Shown: positions 43,241 to 52,986, numbered from the stretch's first letter. The stretch is DNA of 64,000 bases from Sulfuritalea sp. (GCA_016708585.1 JADJFK010000007.1:186001-250000); one strand, 5' to 3'. Translations and numbers: made by a program. The notes: generated by a model not told the origin, from the sequence alone.

Positions 43241-43352
43241 ATTGGGCGAGGCTAACGTGAGCGCAGCGAACGTTATGACGAGACCAAATCGCAATCGCGT
43301 CGGCGGCGCCGCCGCAATCGCGGGTTAATGGATTTAATTTAAGGAAACGACC
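43241..43352 (+). repeat. insertion scar with recoded atpG tail
   Basis: The 112-bp atpG-atpD gap is out of place in an operon whose other gaps are 6-48 bp. Its last part (43299-43328) repeats the final nine codons of atpG plus a stop, and seven of the ten codons differ from the atpG copy, all synonymously. Before it lies a TAACGT...ACGTTA stem-loop with GAGCGCAGCGA in the loop (about 43253-43275). The structure looks like the footprint of an element that inserted at the gene end and restored it. Confidence 0.6.
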
Positions 43353-44753
<1,401 letters not shown>

Positions 44754-44786
44754 GCGCTGCAGCAATCCAGAGACAAAGGTAAAGTA

Positions 44787-45209
44787 ATGGCCATGACCAT
44801 TCACGTGGATGTCGTTAGCGCCGAGGAGTCGATTTTCTCCGGCCTGGCGGAATTCGTCGTCCTGCCGGGCGAAGCCGGCGAACTCGGCATCATGCCCGGC
44901 CACATGCCGCTGATGACCCGCATCAAGCCGGGTGCGGTCCGCATCAAGCGCCAGGATGGCAGCGAGGAGTTGATTTTTGTTGCCAGCGGCCTGCTCGAAG
45001 TTCAACCGGGCCTGATCACCGTATTGGCGGATACCGCCATTCGCGGACACGATCTGGACGAGGCAAGGGCGCTCGAGTCGAGAAAAGCCGCCCAGGAGGC
45101 AATGGCCAATCGTGCATCGACGATGGATTACGGGCGCGCCCAAGCCGAGCTGGCGGAAGCCGCGGCCCAGCTTGCCGCCATCGATCGCCTGCGCAAGCGG
45201 CGACACTGA
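44787..45209 (+). CDS. atpC: ATP synthase subunit epsilon
   Basis: The 140-residue subunit has an N-terminal beta sandwich (TIHVDVVSAEESIFSGLAEFVVLPGEAGELGIMPGHMPLMTRI) and a C-terminal helical hairpin that can inhibit F1. It is the last gene of the operon and is followed by a strong terminator. Confidence 0.95.
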   Translation: MAMTIHVDVVSAEESIFSGLAEFVVLPGEAGELGIMPGHMPLMTRIKPGAVRIKRQDGSEELIFVASGLLEVQPGLITVLADTAIRGHDLDEARALESRKAAQEAMANRASTMDYGRAQAELAEAAAQLAAIDRLRKRRH

Positions 45210-45228
45210 ACGGCGGGATTCCCGACAG

Positions 45229-45261
45229 AAAAAAGGGCAGCTTCGGCTGCCCTTGGTTTTT
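45229..45261. terminator. bidirectional intrinsic terminator after atpC
   Basis: AAGGGCAGC-TTCG-GCTGCCCTT is a perfect 9-bp stem with a stable TTCG tetraloop, followed by a T tract at 45257-45261 and preceded by six A at 45229-45234. It can end the atp operon and, on the other strand, the monohaem protein gene. Confidence 0.85.
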
Positions 45262-45305
45262 CTGCCGCCCTGCGGTCGGCGCGCAGTGCGCGGTCGGCAA
45301 TTACG

Positions 45306-45331
45306 GAAAAGTCGGCGCCGGCGACACGGCG
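45306..45331 (+). repeat. 26-bp dispersed repeat, copy 9
   Basis: Full consensus, identical to copy 1 on the other strand 43 kb away. It lies between the terminator and the stop of the monohaem protein gene. Confidence 0.8.
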
Positions 45332-45362
45332 CCGGCAGGCAGCCGCGGGTTGCCGGGCTTGT

Positions 45363-45926
45363 TCAGAGCGCCTTGCGCACGCTGATCACGCCGCGAATCT
45401 GGCCCTCCGAATAGCCGGTGGCGCGATCATTCGGGTAGGTCTGGCCGAGCGCCGCCTTGATTGCCGGACTCAGTTGATCGACCGGGCCGTGGCAGCTCAG
45501 GCACAGCGGCTGTACCGGCAGCGCCTTGACGAAGCGATATTCGTTGCCGATCTTTTCCCCCTTCTCCAGCTTGGCGGGTGATTCGCCTGCTGCGGCACGC
45601 TTGTCGAAATCTTCCAGTGCGGCCTTTTCCCAGGGGTCGGGGATGGCCCGCGCGTCGTTGCGTGGCTTCAGGCTGACGCGCTTGATTTTCCATCCGGTCT
45701 GCTGCGAGATTTCCCCGGCCATTTTCGGCGCCATGTCCTTGCACACCGGGATCGCGCCTTCCGCGCCCGATTTCTTTATCTCGTCTTGCAGAGCGACGAT
45801 GAGTTTGGGCGGCAGGGTGGTTGCTACCGTACGCGCTTCATTCATCAAGGCCTCTTCGGCGGTCTGGGCCATGGTCGAGGCGAAGGGTGCGATCAGCACG
45901 GCGCTGGCAAGCAGGATTTTTTTCAC
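45363..45926 (-). CDS. secreted monohaem protein with Tll0287-like (DUF3365) domain
   Basis: The 187-residue protein has a signal peptide (VKKILLASAVLIAPFASTMAQ), a DUF3365-like sensor region (WKIKRVSLKPRNDARAIPDPWEKAALEDF, KIGNEYRFVKALPVQPLCLSCHG) and a single haem-binding Cys-x-x-Cys-His (CLSCH) followed by GYSEGQIRGVISVRKAL. Members are thought to be redox sensors. The start is GTG at 45926 with GAGGG upstream; the longer frame has no such signal. Confidence 0.82.
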   Translation of the reverse strand: MKKILLASAVLIAPFASTMAQTAEEALMNEARTVATTLPPKLIVALQDEIKKSGAEGAIPVCKDMAPKMAGEISQQTGWKIKRVSLKPRNDARAIPDPWEKAALEDFDKRAAAGESPAKLEKGEKIGNEYRFVKALPVQPLCLSCHGPVDQLSPAIKAALGQTYPNDRATGYSEGQIRGVISVRKAL

Positions 45927-46018
45927 GGGGATGCCCTCATGTGGGTTGAAGGGGCTAATTGTGCCCACCCCTTTTCAGGCAGGCCAATAGAAAAATTTCA
46001 GGGAAGGATCAAACCAGC

Positions 46019-46074
46019 GCGTGTTCTCGGTCAGGCGACCGCAACGGAGCCTGATTCAATGGGCACACGCCCCG
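46019..46074. mobile_element. truncated relic of the MITE-like element
   Basis: The left arm (GCGTGTTCTC-GGTCAGGCGACCGCAACG-GAGC) aligns with the complemented right end of the 244-bp element at 32765-33008. The right arm (GAGCCTGATTC ... ACACGCC) forms the opposite inverted end. It is about 56 bp long, so the centre has been lost. It abuts the ubiJ stop codon. Confidence 0.65.
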
Positions 46075-46076
46075 CC

Positions 46077-46649
46077 TCAGGCAAGTCGCTGCAGTCGCTT
46101 GTCCATGCGCGCAACGTCGTCGCGCAGGCGGTCGATGTCGGCCGAGAAGGCGGCGATGTCCGCCTGTTTTGCGATCAGGGGTTGTTCCTCGGTGAAATAC
46201 TCGGCCAGGTTGGCGGCGAAGTTCTGCGCCGCTTGCTGCTGCCAGGCGGCGAATTCCTTGCCGCCCTTGACGATGCGGTGCGCTGCGATGTCGCCGACCA
46301 GCCTGGACAGATCTTCCTCTGCATCCCAGCGCAGGTTGCGGATGACGAAACCCAAGGCTTCGGCGAATTCCGCCGAACCCTCGATGCGCGCCGCCCGCAT
46401 GACGACATCCTTGCCTTGCAGCGCCAGAAGCGGCGTTGCTGCCGGCAACGAGATGCTCACTTCGAGCTCGGCCTCTTCCGCGGGAGCGGAAATGCAGCCG
46501 TCGGCGCCAATCAAAAAAGCCGCTTCGAAAGGCGGCATTTTGATCCGGGCAGCATGCCCGGCGAAGGGTGCCAGCTTTTGACGCGCCCAGGCCGCTTGCC
46601 CCAGCAGGTGATTGACTGCCGCGAGCAGTGGCGCGGGAAGGGCTTGCAT
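46077..46649 (-). CDS. ubiJ: ubiquinone biosynthesis accessory factor UbiJ
   Basis: The 190-residue protein has an SCP2-type lipid-binding domain (residues ~10-110: ARIKMPPFEAAFLIGADGCISA, DVVMRAARIEGSAEFAEALGFVIRNLRWDAEEDLSRLVGDIAAHRIV) and a C-terminal coiled coil. UbiJ binds ubiquinone intermediates in the Ubi metabolon with UbiK. It follows the Tim44-like gene by 18 bp. Its stop directly abuts a MITE relic, and ubiB, the usual next gene, is missing. Confidence 0.85.
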   Translation of the reverse strand: MQALPAPLLAAVNHLLGQAAWARQKLAPFAGHAARIKMPPFEAAFLIGADGCISAPAEEAELEVSISLPAATPLLALQGKDVVMRAARIEGSAEFAEALGFVIRNLRWDAEEDLSRLVGDIAAHRIVKGGKEFAAWQQQAAQNFAANLAEYFTEEQPLIAKQADIAAFSADIDRLRDDVARMDKRLQRLA

Positions 46650-46667
46650 GAAGAGTGGGCGCTCGCG

Positions 46668-47564
46668 TCAGACTTGCTGGATGCCGGCCACGTTCCAGCC
46701 GCGACTACCGTCGGTGGGCTTGGCCAGATGCCAGATTTCGGCAAAGGCTGCGGGTGCGGCACCGTCTTCGCGCAACTGGCCGGAAAAATGCACGCTGGCG
46801 ATGTGGCGCTTGTCCTCGGTCACAACCTCGAGCAGTTCCGCATCCAGTTGCATGACGTCGGTTTCCTGAACCTTGCCGCCGCGCTCCTGGAATTGCATCC
46901 GGATTTCGGCGAACAATTCGGGGGCGGTGAACTCACGGATGTCGTCCATGTCGCCGCGATCATTGGCAGCCTGCAGGCGCACGAAATTCAGCTTGGCCTG
47001 GCGCAGGAAACCTTCCACGTCGAAATCGGCCGGGATGTTGCGGGTAGCGGTACCGGCCGCCGTCGCGCCAGCGCCAGCGCTGTGCGTCCCTCCGGGAACT
47101 TTTGAGGATTCAAATTTGGCAGGCGTTAAGTTGGCCGGCACGAGATTCCCGGGCGCATTGGCCGACCCCGCATACTGCATGCCGGACTGGGGTGAGCGCT
47201 TGCTCAGCAACCAGCGTACGACGAAAACGGCAGCCATGACCAGCACGAGGAGCATCAACATGCCCGCCATTTCTTCACCCAGGCCGAAGTGGGAAAGCAG
47301 CGCCGCGATCCCGAGGCCGGCCGCGAGGCCGGCCAGGGGGCCGAGGAAGCGACCCATGCCTGCGGGTTTGGCAGCCGCAGCAGGAGCCGCAGCAGCGGAC
47401 GGAGCGGCTGCCGGCTTGCCGGCAGCCGCCGGTGCCGCAGGCGGCGTGGCCTGGCGCTGCATGCCGAAGGACTTGCCACCGCCGAGGCGCTTTGCTTCCG
47501 CATCATGAACCATCATGCCCAGGCCCACTAACGCCGCAAAGGCGGCAATCATCAAGCGCTTCAT
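46668..47564 (-). CDS. Tim44-like domain membrane protein (paralogue B)
   Basis: The 298-residue protein has the same plan as the gene at 2637-3548: signal/anchor MKRLMIAAFAALVGLGMMV, Ala-rich linker, two membrane segments, and a C-terminal Tim44 domain with FDVEGFLRQAKLNFVRLQAANDRGDMDDIREF. This one lies inside the ubiE-ubiJ cluster, as is common in betaproteobacteria, and is the likely ancestral copy. Function unknown; a link to quinone synthesis is only positional. Confidence 0.85.
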   Translation of the reverse strand: MKRLMIAAFAALVGLGMMVHDAEAKRLGGGKSFGMQRQATPPAAPAAAGKPAAAPSAAAAPAAAAKPAGMGRFLGPLAGLAAGLGIAALLSHFGLGEEMAGMLMLLVLVMAAVFVVRWLLSKRSPQSGMQYAGSANAPGNLVPANLTPAKFESSKVPGGTHSAGAGATAAGTATRNIPADFDVEGFLRQAKLNFVRLQAANDRGDMDDIREFTAPELFAEIRMQFQERGGKVQETDVMQLDAELLEVVTEDKRHIASVHFSGQLREDGAAPAAFAEIWHLAKPTDGSRGWNVAGIQQV

Positions 47565-47579
47565 TGTCTCTTCTCCTCT

Positions 47580-48311
47580 TCAGAACTTGTAACCGCGATG
47601 CAGCGCGACGACGCCGGCGGTCATGTTGAAAACTTCGACACGTTCCAGCCCGGCTTGTTCCATCAGGGCCTTGAGTGCGGCTTGGTCCGGATGCATGCGG
47701 ATCGACTCGGCCAGATAGCGGTAGGACTCGGCATCACCGGCAATCCGTTGTCCCAGCCATGGCAGCAGCTTGAACGAATAGGCATCGTAAGCTTTTTCCA
47801 GCGGTTTCCAAACCCTGGAAAACTCCAGCACCAGCAGCCGTCCGCCCGGCCGCAGGACGCGGCGCATTTCGGCCAGAGCCTCGTCCTTGTGCGTCATGTT
47901 GCGCAGGCCGAAGGCAACCGTGACGATGTCGAAATGGTTGTCCGGGAACGGCAGCTGCTCCGCGTCGCATTGCGCAACCGGCGCCAGCATGCCTTCGTCC
48001 AGCAGGCGGTCGCGGCCGACGCGGAGCATGGCATTGTTGATGTCGGTGAGCCAGACTTGCCCGGCACTCCCGACCTTGCGGGAAAAGGCCGACGACAGGT
48101 CGGCGGTGCCGCCGGCGACGTCGAGCACGCGCTCGCCGGGACGCGGCGCGGCGATGTCGATGGCGAATTTCTTCCACAGGCGATGCAAGCCCATCGACAT
48201 GAGGTCGTTCATCACGTCGTATTTCTGCGCGACCGAGGAGAAGACGCCGGCGACGCGTTGCGCCTTTTCCTTCTCGTCTACGGTTTCGAAGCCGAAATGG
48301 GTTTGTGTCAT
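47580..48311 (-). CDS. ubiE: ubiquinone/menaquinone methyltransferase UbiE
   Basis: The 243-residue C-methyltransferase has FGFETVDEKEKAQRVAGVFSSVAQKYDVMNDLMSMGLHRLWKKF at the N-terminus, the SAM motif VLDVAGGTADLSSAFSRK, and VTVAFGLRNMTHKDEALAEMRRVLRPGG. It methylates the ring carbon of demethyl-quinones. It lies 3 bp downstream of the DUF971 gene and 15 bp upstream of the Tim44-like gene. Confidence 0.95.
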   Translation of the reverse strand: MTQTHFGFETVDEKEKAQRVAGVFSSVAQKYDVMNDLMSMGLHRLWKKFAIDIAAPRPGERVLDVAGGTADLSSAFSRKVGSAGQVWLTDINNAMLRVGRDRLLDEGMLAPVAQCDAEQLPFPDNHFDIVTVAFGLRNMTHKDEALAEMRRVLRPGGRLLVLEFSRVWKPLEKAYDAYSFKLLPWLGQRIAGDAESYRYLAESIRMHPDQAALKALMEQAGLERVEVFNMTAGVVALHRGYKF

Positions 48312-48314
48312 TGT

Positions 48315-48734
48315 CTAGTGACTGCCGCACCCGCCGGATTTTGGCGGCAGGGTGGTCGAATCGATATCGCGGCTGGCACCGGCCTTTTCAAGGCGCTCCA
48401 GATATTCGGCCCACAGCGACTCATGGTTGACGGCAAGGTGATGGAGCCAGTCCCAGGAGTAAATGCCGGTGTTATGGCCGTCGGAAAAAGTGGGCTGCAC
48501 GGCATAGTTGCCGACCGGTTCGAGGGCGGTGATCTCGACATTGCGCTTGCCGGTCTGCAAGGTCTCCTGTCCCGGCCCGTGGCCGCGCACTTCGGCGGAC
48601 GGGCTGCAGACGCGGAGGAACTCTGCGGGCAACTGGTAGTGGCCGCCGTCATCGAAAGCGATTTCGAGCGTGCGCGATTTCTGGTGCAGGGTGATCTCGG
48701 TGGGGATCGGGGTCTTGCTGTCGAGACCGGCCAT
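48315..48734 (-). CDS. DUF971 family protein
   Basis: The 139-residue protein has PTEITLHQKSRTLEIAFDDGGHYQLPAEFLRVCSPSAEVRGHG and VEITALEPVGNYAVQPTFSDGHNTGIYSWDWLHHLA, the DUF971 pattern (gamma-butyrobetaine-hydroxylase N-terminal-like). Such proteins often sit next to ubiE in betaproteobacteria and in Fe-S genes elsewhere. Role unknown. It probably starts the four-gene quinone transcript. Confidence 0.85.
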   Translation of the reverse strand: MAGLDSKTPIPTEITLHQKSRTLEIAFDDGGHYQLPAEFLRVCSPSAEVRGHGPGQETLQTGKRNVEITALEPVGNYAVQPTFSDGHNTGIYSWDWLHHLAVNHESLWAEYLERLEKAGASRDIDSTTLPPKSGGCGSH

Positions 48735-48788
48735 GGCTGCAACTCCGTGATTGGGGCCGCTATCATAGCGCAGACGGCAACCGGATCG

Positions 48789-48822
48789 ATGTCACGGAAC
48801 CGTCATCAAGCTGCAATAGACT
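48789..48822 (+). promoter_or_regulatory. Pho box and -10 element of phoB
   Basis: ATGTCAC-N4-CCGTCAT is a direct repeat of CTGTCAT-like heptamers with the exact 11-bp period of a Pho box (5/7 and 6/7 matches). TAGACT starts 10 bp later at 48817, where a PhoB-dependent -10 is expected. This implies positive autoregulation. Confidence 0.65.
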
Positions 48823-48850
48823 GCCATTTGTCCCTTTCCAAAGTAAGCCC

Positions 48851-49537
48851 ATGTCCGCAACGATACTGGTGGTTGAAGACGAACCGGCGATCCAGGCGCT
48901 GATCGAGGTCAACCTGCGCCGCGCCGGGCATACCGTGCTGCTGGCGGCCGATGCCGAAACGGCGCGGCAACTGGTGCGGGATGCGCTGCCCGATCTGGTG
49001 CTGCTCGACTGGATGCTGCCGGGCATGAGCGGCGTCGATTTTGCCCGCTTGCTGCGCAGCGAGGCGCGTACCCGGCTGTTGCCGATCATCATGCTCACTG
49101 CCCGCGCCGGCGAGCGCGACAAGATCGAAGGTCTCGAACTCGGGGCGGACGACTATGTCACCAAACCCTTCAGTCCGCGCGAGTTGGTGGCGCGAATCAA
49201 GGCCGTGCTGCGCCGGCATGCGCCGCAGGCGACGGAGGACGCGGTCGAGCTCGGCGGTTTGCACCTGGATCCGGCGACCCACCGCGTTACCGCCGGCCAA
49301 GAGGAGATCAGTCTCGGCCCGACCGAGTTCCGCCTGCTGCATTTCCTGATGACCCACCCGGAGCGGGTCCATGCACGGTCCCAGCTGCTCGACCAGGTCT
49401 GGGGCGACCACGTGTTCGTCGAGGAGCGGACGGTAGACGTGCATATCCGCCGCCTGCGCGCGGCGCTCGAGCCAGGCGGGCATGACGCGCTGATCCAGAC
49501 CGTGCGCGGCAGCGGTTACCGGATTTCATCGACGTGA
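48851..49537 (+). CDS. phoB: phosphate regulon response regulator PhoB
   Basis: The 228-residue protein has a receiver domain with acidic pocket Glu9-Asp10 and phosphoacceptor Asp53 (LVLLDWMLPG), and Lys in ADDYVTKPFSPREL. A C-terminal OmpR-type winged helix follows, with HPERVHARSQLLDQVWGDHVFVEERTVDVHIRRLR. It activates phosphate-starvation genes through Pho boxes. The stop overlaps the phoR start (GTGA). Confidence 0.95.
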   Translation: MSATILVVEDEPAIQALIEVNLRRAGHTVLLAADAETARQLVRDALPDLVLLDWMLPGMSGVDFARLLRSEARTRLLPIIMLTARAGERDKIEGLELGADDYVTKPFSPRELVARIKAVLRRHAPQATEDAVELGGLHLDPATHRVTAGQEEISLGPTEFRLLHFLMTHPERVHARSQLLDQVWGDHVFVEERTVDVHIRRLRAALEPGGHDALIQTVRGSGYRISST

Positions 49538-50838
49538 GGGCGGTGGCAGCCGAGCTTCTGGTGGCTGTCCTGCTTGCAATGCTGGCGACGCTGGCCGGGT
49601 GGTTCGCGGCCGGCGAGCGCGGTGCGGTTTTGCTTCTGGCAGCGGCCACCGGCCTTGTTTTCCTGCGCCAGCTTTGGATGGTGGTGCGACTCATTCGTTG
49701 GGCCGGGTGTCCGCTGGGTACGCCGACGCCGAGCGCCTCCGGTGCCTGGGGCGCGGCCTTCGAGGCCTTGCACCGGCGCGCCCGGCTGGCCCGCGTCGAG
49801 CGCGAACAGGTTGCCGAGGAACTGGCGCGGTTTCGCCGCGCCGCCGAAGCCCTGCCGGACGGCGCGCTCATCCTCGACGGGCACCGTGCCATCGAGTGGA
49901 TGAACCTGCAGGCCGAAGCCTGCTTCGGGCTCAAGGCCGCGGCCGATACCGGCAGTCGCATCACGCACTTGCTGCGTGAGCCGGAGTTCCTGGCATATCT
50001 CGACAGCCCGGACCATCGCGGCGCCCCGCTTGACCTGCAGACGCAACGGAATCCCGGGCGCACGCTGCAGATCCAGGCGGCGCCCTTTGCCGCGGGACGC
50101 ACGTTGCTGCTGGTGCGCGACGTGACGCAGCTGCAGAAGCTCGCCACCATGCGTCGCGATTTTGTCGCCAACGTTTCGCACGAACTGAAAACACCGCTGA
50201 CGGTGACGCTGGGTTTTGTCGAGACGGCGCTCGATGCGCTGAACGACGCGCCGCCGCCCGAAATCGCGCAGTACCTGCAAACCGCCGCGGAACAGGCGCG
50301 ACGCATGCAGCAATTGATACAAGACCTGCTGACGCTTTCGGCGCTGGAAACGGATTCGCCGCCGCCGCTGGAAGACCCGATTGCGGCGGCCGGGCTGTTG
50401 GATGATATCCGCCGCGAAGTGGAGGCGCTGTCAGCCGGGAGGCATCGCATAACACTGGAAAACAAGGGGCCGCGGGAGCTGCTGGGCAGCGCTCGCGAAC
50501 TGCGGTCCGCTTTTGCCAACCTGGCCGGAAACGCGGTGCGCTATTCGCCGCAGGGTGGTGAAATCCTGCTTTCCTGGAGCGCCGAAGGCGAGGGCGGTGC
50601 GCGGTTTTCCGTCTCCGACAAGGGTATCGGCATTGCCCGCGAACATCTGCCGCGCCTTACGGAACGTTTTTACCGGGTGGATCGCGGCCGCTCACGGGAC
50701 GCCGGCGGCACCGGACTCGGCCTGGCCATCGTCAAGCATGTGCTGGAGCGGCATCAGGCGGTGCTGCAGATCGACAGCGAGCCCGGCCGGGGCTCGACGT
50801 TCAGCGTGGTATTCCCGGCGCACCGGGTTCAGTCGTAA
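49534..50838 (+). CDS. phoR: phosphate regulon sensor histidine kinase PhoR
   Basis: The 434-residue membrane sensor has two N-terminal helices (AELLVAVLLAMLATLAGWF; AVLLLAAATGLVFLRQLW), a PAS domain (~105-190), the dimerisation H box FVANVSHELKTPLTV with His216, and a GHKL ATPase (NLAGNAVRYSPQGGEI; DKGIGIAREHLPRLTERFYRVD; GTGLGLAIVKHV). No large periplasmic loop, as usual for PhoR, which reads PstSCAB-PhoU. The start is GTG at 49534. No pst genes lie in the window. Confidence 0.94.
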   Translation: MRAVAAELLVAVLLAMLATLAGWFAAGERGAVLLLAAATGLVFLRQLWMVVRLIRWAGCPLGTPTPSASGAWGAAFEALHRRARLARVEREQVAEELARFRRAAEALPDGALILDGHRAIEWMNLQAEACFGLKAAADTGSRITHLLREPEFLAYLDSPDHRGAPLDLQTQRNPGRTLQIQAAPFAAGRTLLLVRDVTQLQKLATMRRDFVANVSHELKTPLTVTLGFVETALDALNDAPPPEIAQYLQTAAEQARRMQQLIQDLLTLSALETDSPPPLEDPIAAAGLLDDIRREVEALSAGRHRITLENKGPRELLGSARELRSAFANLAGNAVRYSPQGGEILLSWSAEGEGGARFSVSDKGIGIAREHLPRLTERFYRVDRGRSRDAGGTGLGLAIVKHVLERHQAVLQIDSEPGRGSTFSVVFPAHRVQS

Positions 50839-52493
50839 TAGTTGCAGCGCTCGAACTCGACGCCGCGATCGAGCACGCGGAACAGCTTCAGCTGGCGCGG
50901 TTTCTGGTCCGTCATGACCTCGATGCTGCGCTCGATCCGGTAGGTGCCGGCGGGCACGACCACGCTGGCCGGTTCATTGATGGCGGCTACTTCGGGCAGC
51001 AGGAAGCCCTGCCGCCACGGGTGGCCGGTGGCGCCCGGCTCCACGATCCTTATCGCGACGGGGTGCGCTTCGCCGGCAAACAGCTGGATGCCGGCGGCGA
51101 GCGCGCCTTCTCCTTCACGCAATGCCCAGCGCACGTTGCCCAGGGTGTAGCGCGGGCTGTCCGTGGTCTGGACTGCAACCATCATTCCGGCGCCGATACG
51201 CGCGCCCTCCTTGAGCGGCCGCGTGACGCGCATGCCGCCGGCCGATTCATCCACCAGACGCCACTTTTCGACATGCGAGTCGTTCCCCTCGGCGGCGGCC
51301 CGGGTGTCCTTGCCGCGCTCGCCGAAAGTCTCGAACTCTTCGCGTTCGCGGCGCAGTGCCGCATCGCTGCGCGTCGGGGCGCGGAAAACCTCGCGCCCCG
51401 ACAGCTGGAAGTGCACCATTTCGAAGCCGGCGATGAAATTGCAGTCCGCGTCTGCGGCATGCCTTTCGTGGCGACGCGACACGCCTCCGCGGCACCAGCG
51501 CTGCAGGACGCGCTGCAACAACTGTGTCGCCGCCGGTTGCGTCACGTCATCGCCGAGTTGCAGTTCGGCCGGTTCGCGGCCTTGTGCCAGCAAGGTGATG
51601 CGGGCAATCAGGCTTTTCCGGAGTTCGGTGGTTTCGAGCCAGCGGCTGCCGCTCGACGGCTGCGGCATGTAAGCGGCCGGAAGATCGGATTCGATGTCCA
51701 CCCACAGCGGCACGGCACGGTTGCGGATATCTTCGGGCGGCGCCTTGAGCAGGGCGATCTTCGGACCCCAGCGCTTGGCCCAGCGCACCACCCAGCCGAG
51801 ATGGCGGGCAGAGAGCTCGTAGACGTTGGCCGTGCTGATCAGGTGGCATTCGGCGTAGGTTGCCAGCACGCTGGTATTTGCCGGTCCGTGGCGCAGGTGG
51901 TCGGACACGGCGCGCGTGGCGACGCCGAGAATTTCCGCGGCGTAGAAGATCTCGTGCAGCTTTTTCCAGTACGGGGCGTCGGGCAATTGCTCGCCGCGGC
52001 ATAGATCGACCTGCCAGTCGGCGAATACCGACAGCGCGCGCTGGGTCAGCTTGGCGGCCATCCCGGCCAATTCGGGATGGCTCGCGATCTGGGCTTGTTG
52101 CGCCGCCAGGGCCGGCGCCGAGAAAACGCCGGCATTGCCGCCGCACAAGCTGTCGAAGCATCGCAGATAGCCAAGCGCCAGGGCGTGCCAGACGCTCAGC
52201 GTGCTGTCCATGGCGGCTTGTTCGTGGGGTGCGAAAGGCAGGGGTTTGCCGGCAAATTTCCTGCTGGCATCCTCCTGAACCTGGCAAACCGAATGGCGCA
52301 GGGTCTCGAGGATGGTGAAGCGATCGGTCGGCGGCAGGGTGAACCGGTGCAGCAAATGCAGCTGTTGCAGGAGCATGGCTTGCGCCTGCACGGCATTGGC
52401 CATGGGTACTTTCGTCAGCCATTCCTGGCAACTTTCAGCGGTTACAAACGCCGGGCTCTTTTCCGTTCCGGTGGGAGGCAGTTCGAAGTTCAT
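50829..52493 (-). CDS. PilZ-like domain protein of unknown function
   Basis: In this 554-residue protein the last 200 residues contain PilZ-type elements: an Arg-x-x-x-Arg site in SRRHERH (about residues 341-347) and the Asp-x-Ser-x-x-Gly motif in RLVDESAGGMRVTRPLKEG about 75 residues later, with a GNVRWALREGEGALAAGIQLF strand. Those motifs bind cyclic-di-GMP in PilZ proteins, but the gap between them is longer than usual, so binding is uncertain. The N-terminal 330 helical residues are unfamiliar. It is coupled to the HIT gene (ATGA) and ends 10 bp inside phoR on the opposite strand. Confidence 0.6.
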   Translation of the reverse strand: MNFELPPTGTEKSPAFVTAESCQEWLTKVPMANAVQAQAMLLQQLHLLHRFTLPPTDRFTILETLRHSVCQVQEDASRKFAGKPLPFAPHEQAAMDSTLSVWHALALGYLRCFDSLCGGNAGVFSAPALAAQQAQIASHPELAGMAAKLTQRALSVFADWQVDLCRGEQLPDAPYWKKLHEIFYAAEILGVATRAVSDHLRHGPANTSVLATYAECHLISTANVYELSARHLGWVVRWAKRWGPKIALLKAPPEDIRNRAVPLWVDIESDLPAAYMPQPSSGSRWLETTELRKSLIARITLLAQGREPAELQLGDDVTQPAATQLLQRVLQRWCRGGVSRRHERHAADADCNFIAGFEMVHFQLSGREVFRAPTRSDAALRREREEFETFGERGKDTRAAAEGNDSHVEKWRLVDESAGGMRVTRPLKEGARIGAGMMVAVQTTDSPRYTLGNVRWALREGEGALAAGIQLFAGEAHPVAIRIVEPGATGHPWRQGFLLPEVAAINEPASVVVPAGTYRIERSIEVMTDQKPRQLKLFRVLDRGVEFERCNYYD

Positions 52494-52921
52494 GGCATCT
52501 GATTCATGGTCGAGAGTTCGGTTTCGAGGGCGCTGCGCAACACGGCATGTCCGGGGGCCGGGCGCAAGCCGGCGCTGCGTTGCGCGGTCGCCCAGATCGG
52601 CGCGGGGAAGTGGCTGTCATCACGCCAGCGCGGGATCACGTGCCAGTGCAGGTGCGGCACGAGATTGCCCAGGCTGGCGAGGTTGATCTTGTCGGGTTGC
52701 ATGATCCTGCGCAGCGCGCGTTCGGTGGCGAACACGACATCCATGAAGTGGCGGGCATCGCCAAGCGCGAGCTGGCTCATCTCGGCCACATGCCGATTCC
52801 AGACCACGCGACAGACGCCCGGAAACGATTCGGCGGTCGAATCGACGACGCGAACCACGCGACATGACGCGTCGCCCCAGAGCAGGTCTCCGCCGGGAGC
52901 GGTGCACAATTCGCAATCCAT
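52490..52921 (-). CDS. HIT family hydrolase
   Basis: The 143-residue protein has a Cys-x-x-Cys at the start (MDCELCTAPGG) and the HIT signature in LASLGNLVPHLHWHVIPRW (His-x-His-x-His). HIT proteins hydrolyse dinucleoside polyphosphates or nucleotide-phosphoramidates. The start at 52921 places the Cys pair at the N-terminus, as in many HIT proteins; the open frame continues upstream. It is translated with the PilZ-like gene. Confidence 0.87.
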   Translation of the reverse strand: MDCELCTAPGGDLLWGDASCRVVRVVDSTAESFPGVCRVVWNRHVAEMSQLALGDARHFMDVVFATERALRRIMQPDKINLASLGNLVPHLHWHVIPRWRDDSHFPAPIWATAQRSAGLRPAPGHAVLRSALETELSTMNQMP

Positions 52922-52986
52922 GTCGTTCGCCACTCGCGAAGCATAACGCCAATCGACCGCCCTGTGCGCGCCGGCGTGCGCCGGAA

